Notes under the pieces: model-generated
What the model was told of the DNA's origin: nothing
The model's database searches: none
Seen by the model: only the letters and a program-made list of their open reading frames with translations
Translations under genes and position numbers: made by a program
In this document: positions 20,992-31,204 of the stretch, in pieces
Position numbering within the stretch: position 1 is the first letter of the stretch
Layout: every line of letters starts with the position of its first letter
Source: Diphasiastrum complanatum
Taxonomy: Eukaryota; Streptophyta; Lycopodiopsida; Lycopodiales; Lycopodiaceae
Assembly (NCBI GenBank): GCA_029204225.1
Contig: CM055092.1
Span: forward strand, 79,630,838 to 79,694,837
Reading direction: 5' to 3'
DNA: 64,000 nucleotides

Positions 20992-22637
20992 ATGGCTAAC
21001 CCATCGCCACCCACATCTACAAAAATCAAATATGATTTTTTTAACGGATCATCATCTGAAGATGCGGATAATTATTTGTCGCAGTTTGAATCCATTACCA
21101 TAGAAAACAAAGAAGATACGAATAAGAACAAAGTTAGAATTTTGCTGAGTCTTCTGTGGAAATAGGCTAGGATTTGGTACAGTCAATTACTACAAGAAAC
21201 AGTTAATACTTGGAATGCTTTAAAAGCAGCATTCCTTAAACAGTTTAGGGAGATAGGATATTCCACTAGACTGTTGGATCGGTTAACTCTATTGAGAAAA
21301 AGCCGAAGGAATCACTTAGGAAGTATACTTGTAGGGTTAAGAATTTAATAGGAAAGTTAGGAGCCCAGTATCCAGTTCCTATGCAAAATGAATGGTTCTT
21401 GGGCGGTTTGCCTAAGAAAATAGATTGTTATTGTCAACAGGGTTTGATGACTTCTTTGGAAGATGTCATCGCTGTGAGAAATTGGCAAAAATCTAGCTTG
21501 GTATTTTTTATGATAGAAGTTTGTAAGTAAATCTCACATGTGTGAAGGATGTTCCCACGTGTGGAGAATTGTAAAGTAAATCAAAATGTTTGATATAGGG
21601 GTCTCATAGAATTTCATAGTCAAGCATTTAGGTGTAGGATGTTGATAGGGTCAAATTTGGCATAGATGGCAAATTATCCATTTCCACTTGTAATGCCAAT
21701 ATTGAGCCAAAATAGAGCCAAACTTGTGCCAATTAGAGTGTAGACAAGTGTCATGCTTTTGTTTGATGAAGCTTAAGAGGTCCAATAGGATTTAGAGGTG
21801 GAACCTTGTGAGGTAATAGAAAATTGAGGTGTGCTTGAATATAGTCCAATAGAATTTAGAGGTGCATGGATCAATGGTCCAATAGGATTAAGAGGTGGCA
21901 AAGTGTGATCCAATCATAGTTAAGCATAGTGGTAGCTCATGAATCTATTAGTATCATTGTACTCCTCCTTTTGGATCTAATTGATTTTGAGATTGAGTGG
22001 ATTTTGAGTGTCATTGAATTTCTAGCTTTCTCTCTCTACCCGAGAGCTCATGATGGTTTTTCTCTCTCTACCCGAGGAGAGCAGCTTGTTTTTACTTAGA
22101 ATACTTTTGGAACACTTTCCACACGTGTGAGTGAGAGTTGGAAGTGATTGAATGCATGTAGTAGTGTGTTTTGCCATAGAATCAAAGATAGATCTTGAAT
22201 CTCAATCTAGTCTTGATCTTGGTGCATCTACACACCTTAGGAGATCACAAGTACATGTAGTGGACAATCCACACGTGTGAAATTCAACAATCGCCTCTGT
22301 CGAGAATTACAAAACTTCTAGAATTTCTCGTAGACGGAGAAATGAAAGGAAAAGTAGTAAAAAGCACAAATTGAGAAGTACAGAAGAGTCTGAATCATTT
22401 ACTAAGTCTGAATCAGAATCTGATTCAATGGATGAGGAAGAATCTTATGAGTATTCATCTTATTCTTCTTCATCAGAAGAAGAATCTTCTTATAGGAAAT
22501 CCAAGAATAGGAACGCAGATAGGAAGAAAGAAATGGAGAAATCCAAAAAGATGGATCCATTAAGGAAAAGTGTTGAGTTGTTAGCAAAAGAAATGAGTGA
22601 TTTAAAGGTCCAAATGTTTGATGTTAAAGCCAAGTGA
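20992..22637 (+). pseudogene. Gyp-B gag, interrupted by a solo LTR
   Basis: Gag starts at ATG 20992 and has a stop near 21163. It is split by the solo LTR (21473-22289) and resumes at 22290 with the duplicated target ATCGC. Removing the LTR and one target copy rejoins the frame as DVIA-SVENYKTSR. The downstream part (22371-22637) is Ser/Glu/Lys rich (a long acidic-serine stretch, then a basic coiled segment), typical of the linker before the nucleocapsid. It encodes the capsid precursor of a plus-strand gypsy element. Confidence 0.82.
21473..22289 (+). repeat. Solo LTR of the Cop-1 family (817 bp) with TSD ATCGC
   Basis: It begins TGTGAGAAATTGG and ends ATTCAACA. It is flanked by ATCGC at 21468-21472 and 22290-22294. 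It occupies exactly the site of full-length Cop-1 in the left copy. At diagnostic positions up to 21771 it mostly carries the Cop-1 5' LTR bases. At 21811-21820 it carries the 3' LTR form (GAGGTAATAG). This is what recombination between the two LTRs of one element would leave. Confidence 0.96.
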
Positions 22638-22689
22638 AAGAAAGCGAAGTCTAATGTCAATGTTTGATGTACCGCTTGTGGGAAGGAAG

Positions 22690-23045
22690 GTCATTCTAAG
22701 ACCAGCTATCCTAGTTTTCAAACTAACTATTTATAAGAGGAACTATTCCTCTGTCCGATTAATAATCACGAGGAGGTAGGTTATACTGCAACTCCTACTA
22801 ACCAAAAAACCATTCTACCAAAACATCGTACTGGTCAACAGTACACTATTTTGCGAAGGGGTGGAACACGAGATTTCACTCCACCACCCAGAGTAAGGGG
22901 TTTGTGCTACAATTGCGGAGCCCCGGGTCACTATTCGCCTGATTGCCCTGAACACAGGAGGTCAGTAGAATATGTGCCGCTCGGCGCTAACTGTAAAGGT
23001 GAAGGGCATGTCACTGCTGAATGTCCTCAGCCACAACAACCATAG
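22690..23045 (+). pseudogene. Gyp-B nucleocapsid zinc knuckles
   Basis: Three knuckle-like repeats are visible on the plus strand. The first, CTACGKEGHSKTSY (near 22670-22715), has tyrosine in place of the last cysteine. The second, CYNCGAPGHYSPDC (22901-22945), is intact. The third, NCKGEGHVTAEC, has a disturbed first cysteine pair. Stops separate them from the Gag core. Such knuckles bind the element RNA. Confidence 0.85.
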
Positions 23046-23111
23046 TCTAAACCAAGGTTTGTAAACTCGCCTAGGGAAGACGACCCTCGGCCATCTAAAA
23101 TTAACATTGAC

Positions 23112-24003
23112 ATGATAGTTCAGAGGATAGAAGTAGAGTCTAAATTAGTAGATCAAGACCATCAATGGCCAAATCTAGATGAAAAGATAAATAAAGTAAC
23201 TATAAGAAGTAGTAAAGATTCTTTAACTCTTAAAGATAAGAAAAAAATTAAGATAAAAATTGCGAAAATCGCGAAAAACGCAAAAAACGCGACAGAAAAA
23301 ATGAAGGTTGCAGAACAGTTAGTGAAAATTCCTAGTAATAAAGAATTGAACCTTGATAGGTCTAATGAAAAACATTATGATGTTGAAATTAGTTCAGAAG
23401 CTAAAAAGTTTTTAAATGAAGAAACTAGAAAAGTTAAAAAAGTAACATTTTCAGATCCAATTATAAGTAGCGAGATACCTAGAGATTTGTCGCCACTTAG
23501 AAACCGTTCTTATGATATTGTAGAAGACTTTGTTTTCAAAATGCCCAATATAACTTTTGAACAATTATTAGATGATAACCAATATTATAAGAAAGAAATT
23601 AAGCAATTTTTGCACAATAAAAAGAGAAGAAAAGCAAAGTTACCAGTAGTCAACGTAGAATTAGTTAATTACGGTGACGAAGGCCAACCAGAGATCCAGG
23701 TAGTAGTTAATGGCTGCATCTTAGATAGTGTACCCATAGATTCCGGATCTAGTGTAAATATGATGATTGAAGAGACAACATATGAAATAAGCCATTCATC
23801 ATATAATAGCACCCACCTTGAGACATTCAAGATTAGTTGATGCAACTAGAAGATCACCAATAGGAGAATTGTCTCAGGTCACAGTTTATATTGGAGACCA
23901 TAATTTTCTTATGGATTTTATAATATTAAAAACTATGAGACAATCGTCATATAAAGTGTTATTAGGACGGCCATGGCTCTACCAAGCCGATGAGCCAAAC
24001 TAA
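23112..24003 (+). pseudogene. Gyp-B retropepsin region
   Basis: A Lys-rich linker (23200-23450) leads to the aspartic protease. Its active-site block is PIDSGSSVNMM (codons near 23736-23755), with an intact D-S-G, and the flap/C-terminal motif LLGRPWLYQ lies at 23955-23985. A frameshift near 23830 separates the two halves. Gene order gag, knuckles, protease on the plus strand fits a gypsy element. No RT follows; the element is cut off before 24.5 kb. Confidence 0.85.
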
Positions 24004-24056
24004 CAAGGCATCAAAAAGGAATCTCTGCCCTTGCCATTGTTCAAAATAAGTTCAAC

Positions 24057-24356
24057 ATGCAAACTAACTATATCCATGTGATCGTAGGATCCTTGTATAT
24101 ATACATTGTAGAATACCTAAAAACATTTGAAAATAATATTTTTCCAAAGCTGGATGAGTATCTGAATAAGTTAGAATCAATTAACATTTTTGGTGTTAAG
24201 AAAGTTATTTCTAACCTTAAACTAGTTCCTTTTCGAGTTTCTCATCAGTTACTATTCCCTGATCTGTGGGAAATCTACACAGATTGGAAAGCTAACTATT
24301 CTCATTATTTGGAGGAAGTAAAAACAAATAATATACTTCCTCCACTAATCCAATAA
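24057..24356 (+). pseudogene. Unassigned 99-codon open frame after Gyp-B protease
   Basis: I do not recognise this product. The sequence is Leu/Glu/Asn rich with no visible motif. It may be a decayed protease-RT linker of Gyp-B. It ends at a TAA before the Cop-3 LTR. Confidence 0.35.
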
Positions 24357-24511
24357 CCAGATCATATTACACTTATAACCATGTAAATATTGCTTCCCTT
24401 ATTTCATATGCCCTTTTGTCTGTTTAGCATCTGTACATTAAAGAAAAATTCCCCGAATATACATATGTTGCCCTTTCACTAACTGTCCCTTCTGCCGAGA
24501 TGTTTGAAATC

Positions 24512-25267
24512 TGTGAAAATGCAAAAATAGGCTTGGTAGAGGCCAAAAATATTGTATATAGATAAACACACATGTGTGGAGCCTATTCTCACGTGTGAAA
24601 CTAGTGTACTTGTCATGTATCATAATCCTATATGTTGTACATATGATTTAATTCAAGTTCTAGTGGCTGAAATGGCTGAAAAACTAGTTTTCTAGACATA
24701 TGACACATGACATCAATCTATTGATTGCATGAGCCACATCCTTTGGTTAGGTGTCATATCCCATGTGTAGAGGACAACTCACACGTGTGGAATAAGCTGA
24801 AGTAGGCGAATTTTGACTTCTAGAAGATTTCCAAGTAGATCTCCATATAGAAAGAAAATGGACCAAAAGTGCTCAAAATAGAAGGTTTTGTCCAAGTGTC
24901 AGTTTTGCATGATGAATCATCATATGACAATTCACCTTCACACATGTGGGATCAGAGAGATGATCAGTACCACGAGCTCTCATTTATTGTATATATAGAG
25001 CCACATTTGGCCATAATCACAATGAGACACCTATCTTAATTTTGGAAGCAGTTTTGAGTGATCTGTACTCAAACAGGGTTTCACATGTGGGAAACCAGAT
25101 AGTAGACCTACCTTCAATTAATGATTGTTCTTGTTAGGATTTTGAGTCTATAATTGATCTAGATTGATCTTAATCTCAAGTAGATTGATAGATCAAGTAA
25201 TCTGACAACCAATCCCTCTTGAGGATCAGATTAGTATCCACTCTTGGTCCTTTTTGTACTTTTTTCA
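24512..25267 (+). repeat. 5' LTR of Cop-3 (copia family)
   Basis: It begins TGTGAAAATG and ends close to a TTTTTCA two bases before a perfect PBS. A homologous LTR lies in reverse at about 29003-29645, which confirms the left boundary. It carries the paired module CACATGTGTG...CACGTGTG about 60-85 bp from its start, and further CACACGTGTG-type palindromes near 24782 and 24945. I did not find the matching 3' LTR in plus orientation. Confidence 0.85.
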
Positions 25268-25269
25268 CC

Positions 25270-25281
25270 TGGTATCAGAGC
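25270..25281 (+). other. Primer binding site of Cop-3
   Basis: It is a perfect TGGTATCAGAGC, two bases after the LTR end. Confidence 0.95.
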
Positions 25282-26850
25282 GTAGTACAAGAGCTTTTGT
25301 TGAAATTGGGAGGGTTAATCCAAACCAACGCCAAAATTTGCAGTTTTTTGGAAACTAGTCAAATTTTGTGTAGCGAGTTGGATTTGATAGCTATCCTCAA
25401 AATTTCTGGTCCAGAACTTGTTGTGGGCTGTAGGAACTCTTTTCACACGTGTGAGACCATACAGCGACGGTTTTGGCTAAAAAAATTCAAAAATTTGTAG
25501 AATTTGACTCACATACCCAATTTGAGTGATTTTTGGTGCAAAATTAGGCGGTTTATATTGTGAATCTAATCTCTTGATTAGTTCTTAGACTAGATCAGCC
25601 AAAAAATCAAAATTGAAGCTTGAAATAGGTGCATTAATTGATCTTCTCTGATTTTTTGAGTGTATGTTGAAGTTAAGAGAGATTTTGCTAAAAATCATAG
25701 ATTAAGGAGTGATATGTAAGGTGAGAGGTTGAAATCCATTGTACCATCACTCTAGATTTGTTCAAGAGTGATAGGGTCAAGTTTAGAAGCATCAATTTGC
25801 TAGAAAACATCTTTGGATCTGTCCTCCAAGTGAAACCTTTGAGAGTTTCTAGTGCATATAGAGCATCTCCTTTTGTAGAATTTGACATAGATTGGCTTCA
25901 ATTGAGAGTTCTAGAAAAGAGATTGAGATCCAAGTCACATAGTTCAACCCTACTCAATTTGTTTGAGTGATTGTAAGGTTTGAAAAGAGTCATTAAGGTG
26001 TCCATAACAAATGTGTAAAGAGAGATCCAATTTTCTAAGAGTTCCTTCCTTTGGAGAGGGCAAGATCTAGAAGCTCATTATGTGTTGTTACTGGTGAAGA
26101 ATTTGTCTTCTCCTATGTGACCAAACCTTTCTAAGTGGCATTATCTCTTTGAAGCACAATATCCTAGTGAGAAAAATCACAACTTTTGATTTTGAATTTC
26201 ATTCCAAGTCTTAAAAGGTAGAGTAATTGGTGGCATCCAATAGGAGTGATTGAATTCAATTTGTTGAGCAAAAATTGATATAGTATCTATGAAACTCAAA
26301 TTAGTTCTATTCAACTTTCTTTGTGAGAGTGTGAGGGTCAATTTGTGATCCCATTGGATGTCTAGAATGAGGAGGAGTCCATATTTGAGTATTCATGCAT
26401 GGTTGAGATCTTTGTGAATCTCTAGTTGTCTAAATTTTTAAGCTTTGTGAAAAATTGGTGGTATAGTTTGTTTTCAAATCAAATCAAATTCATTTTAAAT
26501 ATCAAGCATGAGATTATTTGGGTCAAGAGTGAGTCCAAAAGAAGTGATTAAGTTTCATTTTCATGTGTTTGAAACAAAACCCATCTTTTGTTCAAGAATC
26601 TCAAGTGTTGAGAGAACTAGTCAAGTGAAAAGGAAAATCTAGGTTCAAATCTTTTCATATCCATTTCAACTTTTTTAAAAAAGATTCATTGGTATTTGAT
26701 AAGTCCAATAGGAGATTGGATCTGATTTCTTTTGTGATTTGACTCAAAGATTGTGTGCTTTTGTCTTAGTGATCAAAGCAAAGTTTTCAAGTGACTAGTC
26801 ATTAGTGTGAAAATTGATTCTTAGGTTTGTGAGTTAGATCTTTTGGAGAT
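25282..26850 (+). other. Leader and decayed 5' region of Cop-3
   Basis: About 1.6 kb with no recognisable domain. It is A+T rich, and short open frames carry no copia Gag motifs. One CACACGTGTG palindrome lies near 25445. Confidence 0.5.
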
Positions 26851-26929
26851 CCTTCTAGATTGTTGAAGATGTTCAGATCTAGTCTCTTGAGAGTCACAAA
26901 TCACATTTGTAGAATCATATCACAGGTTC

Positions 26930-27515
26930 TTATTCACATAGCATCAATAGGTGACATCCTATTGAAGGAAAGAAACGATCCTAAGTGCAACCTTTGTGGC
27001 AAGGAAGGATATTTTTCTCAAGATGCTACAAAAAGAAGACCAATCCATCCAAGAATAACCAAAGCAAGGGGGCCGAGGAGAAGGATGGAGCTTCAAGTTC
27101 AAAATGCATATACAAGAAGGACCAGTCCAAGGAAAGGTGTTTCCTTTGTGGAAAGGTGAATGAGGCTTGGAGTCTCACAAGGACTTGCAAGATTTGTCTT
27201 CAAGAGTCCATCACAACACATGTCAAATCTTTTGAAATTTTTCATTTGGAAGTGCATTGTTTGGTTCAAGATGCAAAAATAGATGTCACTTTCATGAAAG
27301 TAACCTGGATTTATTTTATGTCCTTGGAAAGTATTTTGCTTGGAACTTTAGATAAGTCCAAACTTATTGTTATGATCCAAGAGAAATCAATCAAGAATAA
27401 GGAGCAGCAATCACAAAATGAAAATAGTTTCAATATGCTCTCATGTCAACTTATGAAGAACCTTTTTTCTTTGAAGAGATTTTTGTATCTCAAAGGTGGA
27501 TTAAGGCAATACTAG
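26930..27515 (+). pseudogene. Cop-3 gag zinc-knuckle remnant
   Basis: Two overlapping plus-strand frames carry CNLCGKEGYFSQDA, a knuckle with its histidine and last cysteine replaced, and a second half-knuckle CFLCGK after a Lys/Ser-rich linker (NPSKNNQSKGAEEKDGASSS). This is the nucleocapsid part of a retrotransposon Gag. The continuation to 27515 and the frame at 27443-27847 show no domain that I can identify. Confidence 0.5.
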
Positions 27516-27712
27516 TTGAGCGTGATGCCTCAAAAGATAGCAAAATATGTTTTTCTTGTAAGCTTACATTAGTTATGAAGTCAAGGAAATGGAAATGTCT
27601 TCATGATGTAAATTCTTTTAGTTTCAATAAGATCATGAATGATGTGTTCATTCATAAAGATGAAAATCGCCTAATATCTTTAAATAACCACATATGTCGC
27701 TGCAGTATTCAA

Positions 27713-27910
27713 TGTGAATATTACACATCCCAGTCCGTTTACCATCATACATACAGTTACCATGCAAAAGATGAGATTATTCTCTCTCTTGGGGAACGAT
27801 CAAACCATTTATACTACTTAATTCATCGATTTTGTGGAAATCTATAACGACTAGGCCACCACACTTTTCTTTTCGAGTTCGACCTATCTTTCACACACCT
27901 CTTTCCAACA
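27713..27910 (+). repeat. Possible short 5' LTR of Cop-4
   Basis: A stretch beginning TGTGAATATTAC and ending CTTTCCAACA directly precedes a near-canonical PBS. The right boundary is well supported. The left boundary is a guess because no second LTR copy was recognised. Confidence 0.45.
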
Positions 27911-27922
27911 TAGTATCAGAGC
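27911..27922 (+). other. Primer binding site of Cop-4
   Basis: TAGTATCAGAGC differs by one base from the initiator tRNA-Met PBS used by copia elements. Confidence 0.85.
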
Positions 27923-28002
27923 ATTGATTCTTAAAGGCCTAATCCACAGCACTGTATCTTTCTAATAATGACAATTGAATTATCGACAGTCTAAAGTTCC
28001 AG

Positions 28003-28440
28003 ATGGATTCTCAAAGTAAAGCCGGTATTATCGTAGACAAGCTGAATGGATCCAATTATCATTTATGGAAATTTAAGATGAAAACCTTGCTAATAGCCAA
28101 CGAGTTGTGGGACGTTGTTACGGGTATCGAAGTGAAGCCTGAAGATGACTGGAAATGGAAGTCAAAGGATGGTAAAGCTTTCGTGCTTCTTATTCTCAAT
28201 ATATCAGATACTCAGATTGGCCACATAGTTGAAGCCAGAACTTCGAAAGAAGTTTAGGACATCCTGAGCTCACTATATGATGTGAGAGACGTAACTACTA
28301 AGTTGTATCTTTGAAGTAAATCCTTCACACTCAAGATGTTGAATAATGATTATCTTCATAATCATATTAACCAGTTTAAGAATCTCTTGTAATAGATGGC
28401 TGCTGTCAGATCAGTCATAGATGCTCAAAACGCGATTATG
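28003..28440 (+). pseudogene. Cop-4 gag N-terminus
   Basis: Gag starts at ATG 28003 (MDSQSKAG). The blocks LNGSNYHLWKFKMKTLL and ELWDVVTG are typical of the UBN2/Gag family. Stops at 28255, near 28312 and near 28390 fall where tryptophan or glutamine is expected, consistent with C-to-T decay. The frame is interrupted at 28440 by an LTR and resumes in the same frame with TLEITRPSLQVH near 30019. Confidence 0.88.
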
Positions 28441-30013
28441 TGTAAAATTGTATAGACCAAATTGACCAAGAAATAAAGGCTATCCAATCTTCCATTCTTT
28501 TTGTATGAAACATATTTTGAATATTAGAGCTTATTACTCTAACTGATGAAATATGAGTGCATGTATCATTACCTGAAGACAAGAAATGAAACTATAGATC
28601 AATGCTAATAGTTTGATATGCATGTTCTAGAAATCTAATGATGAACCATTTTATAGTATGACTCCTAACCGTTTCTTAAGGGTATGTGCAGGTACTTAGA
28701 AGAGTACCTGAAGAATGAATCTAAAGAAGCTTCTTAAAGCTTAAAAACGGTACCTGAACAAGGCTCAATCGAGTCTATAAATAAGGCTCAATCGAGCCTA
28801 TAAAGATTTGGAGAAGAAACCAAAGGACTGATCACCCTTTGTGTCACACTCCACTATGATTGGGGATGGGCAACCCCTAGAAAAAAGGACTAGGAATTGA
28901 TGAAAATTATGCAAGATAAGATGGACATATACAGAGCCTTTCCCATGTCATAAAAAACCCTTGGGTGAATCCCAAAGTTGTAAACTAAGAAAAATTCAAA
29001 ACCTGTCAGAATACATACAATAGGCTGAGAATAAAGTATACTAAGCTTAGAACCCAATCAATGCATAAAAACACAAGACAAATAGAGAGATTACTCAAGA
29101 AATGCATCAAAACCAAGATTTAGCTTCCATATCAATTATGGCCAAATGAGCCACCATATATACACAAGAGCTGATGCTTACTCAACTAATTTGACACATG
29201 TGAGAGTGCCTACTCATCAAAGGATCCACCAATAATCATCAATATGGCACATGGACCAAGTTTCCTAACTTATAGCCACCTCCCTTGATTTTAGGCAATT
29301 TTCCTAATTTATAGGGACTTGCACAAATATCTACTACAAGTTGGATCTCATCTACTACTGATGTTTTGACACATGTGAGCAATCCTTGGCACGTGTGAGA
29401 TCACTCCTATCCATGTGAAATAGCTTTTAATACCAATAAAATGATGCCAAGTGACATATAGCTAGAAAACTAGATTTTGGCCATTTTAGCCACTAGATCT
29501 CAAATGAAATGGTATGTACAACCTATATGACTCATCTAAATGATAAATGCATTTAATTCACACGTGGGAACAGGCTCCACACATGTGTAAACATAATATG
29601 TACATGATTTTGGCCTAGATCAAGCATGATTTTGACATTTTCACACATGTCATGCCAACTAATGTCGAATGCCTATGCATGCTCTTTTCTTGATCAGCAA
29701 GCTTTTGCATGTCATAAGAAACCACTTTTCTTGGTATAAGATTCTTTAAGATCCAAAATTTTTTAACATCTGGTTGATGTAAAGATTTAAGAATCCATCT
29801 TCCCAAAACCGCTGTATATGTATTCGTCCTTGGGCCATTTGATCTTGCATAATTTAAGAGAAAATCCTTCGGGGAGGGGGGGTCCCATCTTGACTCCTCA
29901 GCAAGTCTCATGAATGAATGTTTTTGTGATTGAATGTTGAATTTCTTCACTAAGCTTTGAGTTCTTTTCAGTTTTTGTTTTGTTGATTTGTTCTTTTTAA
30001 GTCACAACATCTA
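28441..30013 (+). repeat. Chr-1 family LTR, solo-like, inside Cop-4 gag
   Basis: It starts TGTAAAATTGTATAG, the same as the sequence directly after the polypurine tract of Chr-1 at 38970. The two copies align at 28441-28997 with 38970-39515, at 29647-29830 with 40520-40695, and at 29830-30013 with 41255-41470. Removing it joins the Cop-4 Gag frame as DAQNAIM-TLEITRPS. It holds a nested reverse LTR (29003-29645) and lacks the 1-kb CT-rich middle of the other copy. The right end is approximate. Confidence 0.78.
29003..29645 (-). repeat. Reverse Cop-3-family LTR inside the Chr-1 LTR
   Basis: Its reverse complement aligns with 24512-25060, including TGTGAAAATG at the start (right edge 29645) and the CACATGTGTG...CACGTGTG pair. 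The two copies diverge more than the Cop-1 and Cop-5 LTR pairs. The left boundary and TSD are not clear. The flanks come from different parts of the Chr-1 LTR, so a deletion accompanied or followed the insertion. Confidence 0.75.
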
Positions 30014-30436
30014 AAGTCATGACTTTAGAAATTACTAGACCTTCACTTCAAGTTCACATTATGACGTTGCTTTCAAGCTTGCCTTCTACATATGAAAATT
30101 GGGTGATGATCATCATGACACACTCAGATTTAACTCTTAGTAGGGTTATCACTATGTTGCTGCAAGAAGATAATCGAAGAAGTCAGGACACTTCATCTAC
30201 CTCTTCGTCTCATGCTCTGTATGTCAACAAGGGCTCAAAATGACAGAAGCAGAAAAGCTCCAAGTAGCCTACATCGAATCAGAAATATACTCAAGGTCAA
30301 GAACAATCATCGAATCCACATTCGTCCAAGAAAAAAATGTTTTGCAGGTATTGCAAATGCAATAACCATGAGATCCAATATTGCCAAATTCTCAAAGTGA
30401 AGAATGTAGCCAAGAAACCAGATCAACAAGCAAATA
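30014..30436 (+). pseudogene. Cop-4 gag C-terminus and zinc knuckle
   Basis: Gag resumes with TLEITRPSLQVH, LLSSLPSTYENW and VITMLLQEDNRR. A knuckle CRYCKCNNHEIQYC (C-x2-C-x4-H-x4-C) follows at about 30340-30385. An in-frame TGA near 30241 breaks the frame. A second, more damaged copy of this stretch lies at 41475-41870. Confidence 0.9.
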
Positions 30437-31199
30437 CAGTTACAGCATCTCCTAAAGTCAAAACAGACGAAGACGCTTTTATGGTCAAAGACAAATACCC
30501 GAATTCGAATGATTCGTGGTTTATGGATTCCAGAGCTACTCAACATATGACCAATCATCGTGAGATTTTCCAATCATATACGCCTTACAACACAAAGAAG
30601 TATGTTCATCTTGGTGACAATAGCACTCACACTATCGAAGGTGAAGGTACTATAAGATTAAGATTCCAACTTGATCAATTCAAACTAATGTCGAAAGTCT
30701 TGTATGTTTCTAAATTATTTACAAATCTACTATCAATAAGTAGAATCACAGATTTAGGTCATAGGGTGGAGTTTGAATCTGACAAATACATAATTATTGA
30801 TAGGAGTAATAAGATCCTTGCACTCGACAAGAGACATGGATACTTATATAGATTGGCACATTGTTATTCTGATTCTAGTCAAGCTTTGAAAACCTTTGAT
30901 CTTCTCAATAAAGCATTATTATGGCATCATCGCTTAGGACACTTGATTTATGCATATGTTTTGAACATGTCCACACAATCCCTAGTACTTGATCTTGACT
31001 ATCCTTCTGAGAAAGTTGATCTCCCTGTCTGACATAGTTGCATCTTTGGAAAACAGGCTAGGATGCCTTTTAGATCGAGTTATAGACATGCAACAAAAGG
31101 TTTGTTAGATGTTGTTCATATAGATATATGTGGACCTATGCAAACTCCTTCATTACTAGATGCAAAGTATTTCATTACCTTTATTGACGAATTTATTGA
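30437..31199 (+). pseudogene. Cop-4 protease, pre-integrase and start of integrase
   Basis: The protease block reads WFMDSRATQHMTNH. The catalytic D-S-G/D-T-G is changed to D-S-R, so the protease should be inactive. The GAG-pre-integrase motif LLWHHRLGHL follows near 30915-30945, then a stop at 31030 and the integrase start HIDICGPMQT...FITFIDEF near 31110-31195. The frame ends with a short duplication (TTTATTGACGAA twice) where Chr-1 sequence begins. Integrase resumes in the second Cop-4 block at 41876. Confidence 0.87.
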
Positions 31200-31204
31200 C
31201 GAAT

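Larger units (their letters stand above)
17332..22289. repeat. Right copy of the tandem duplication
   Basis: This stretch aligns with 1-4961. Differences seen include 19353, 19369, 19842, 19928, 19968 and a few positions in the LTR. The full right copy starts at 15127; its first 2.2 kb correspond to sequence lying left of the window. The high identity implies a recent event, or possibly an assembly of two haplotypes in tandem. Confidence 0.93.

Noticed and set aside
24438-24623. Minus-strand 61-codon frame at the Cop-3 LTR start
   Set aside because: It crosses the LTR border and has no motif.
28700-28810. GGCTCAATCGAGCC palindrome doubled in the Chr-1 LTR as a regulatory site or terminator
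   Set aside because: It is a short direct repeat shared with 39280-39330. There is no known function, and plant genes do not use hairpin terminators.
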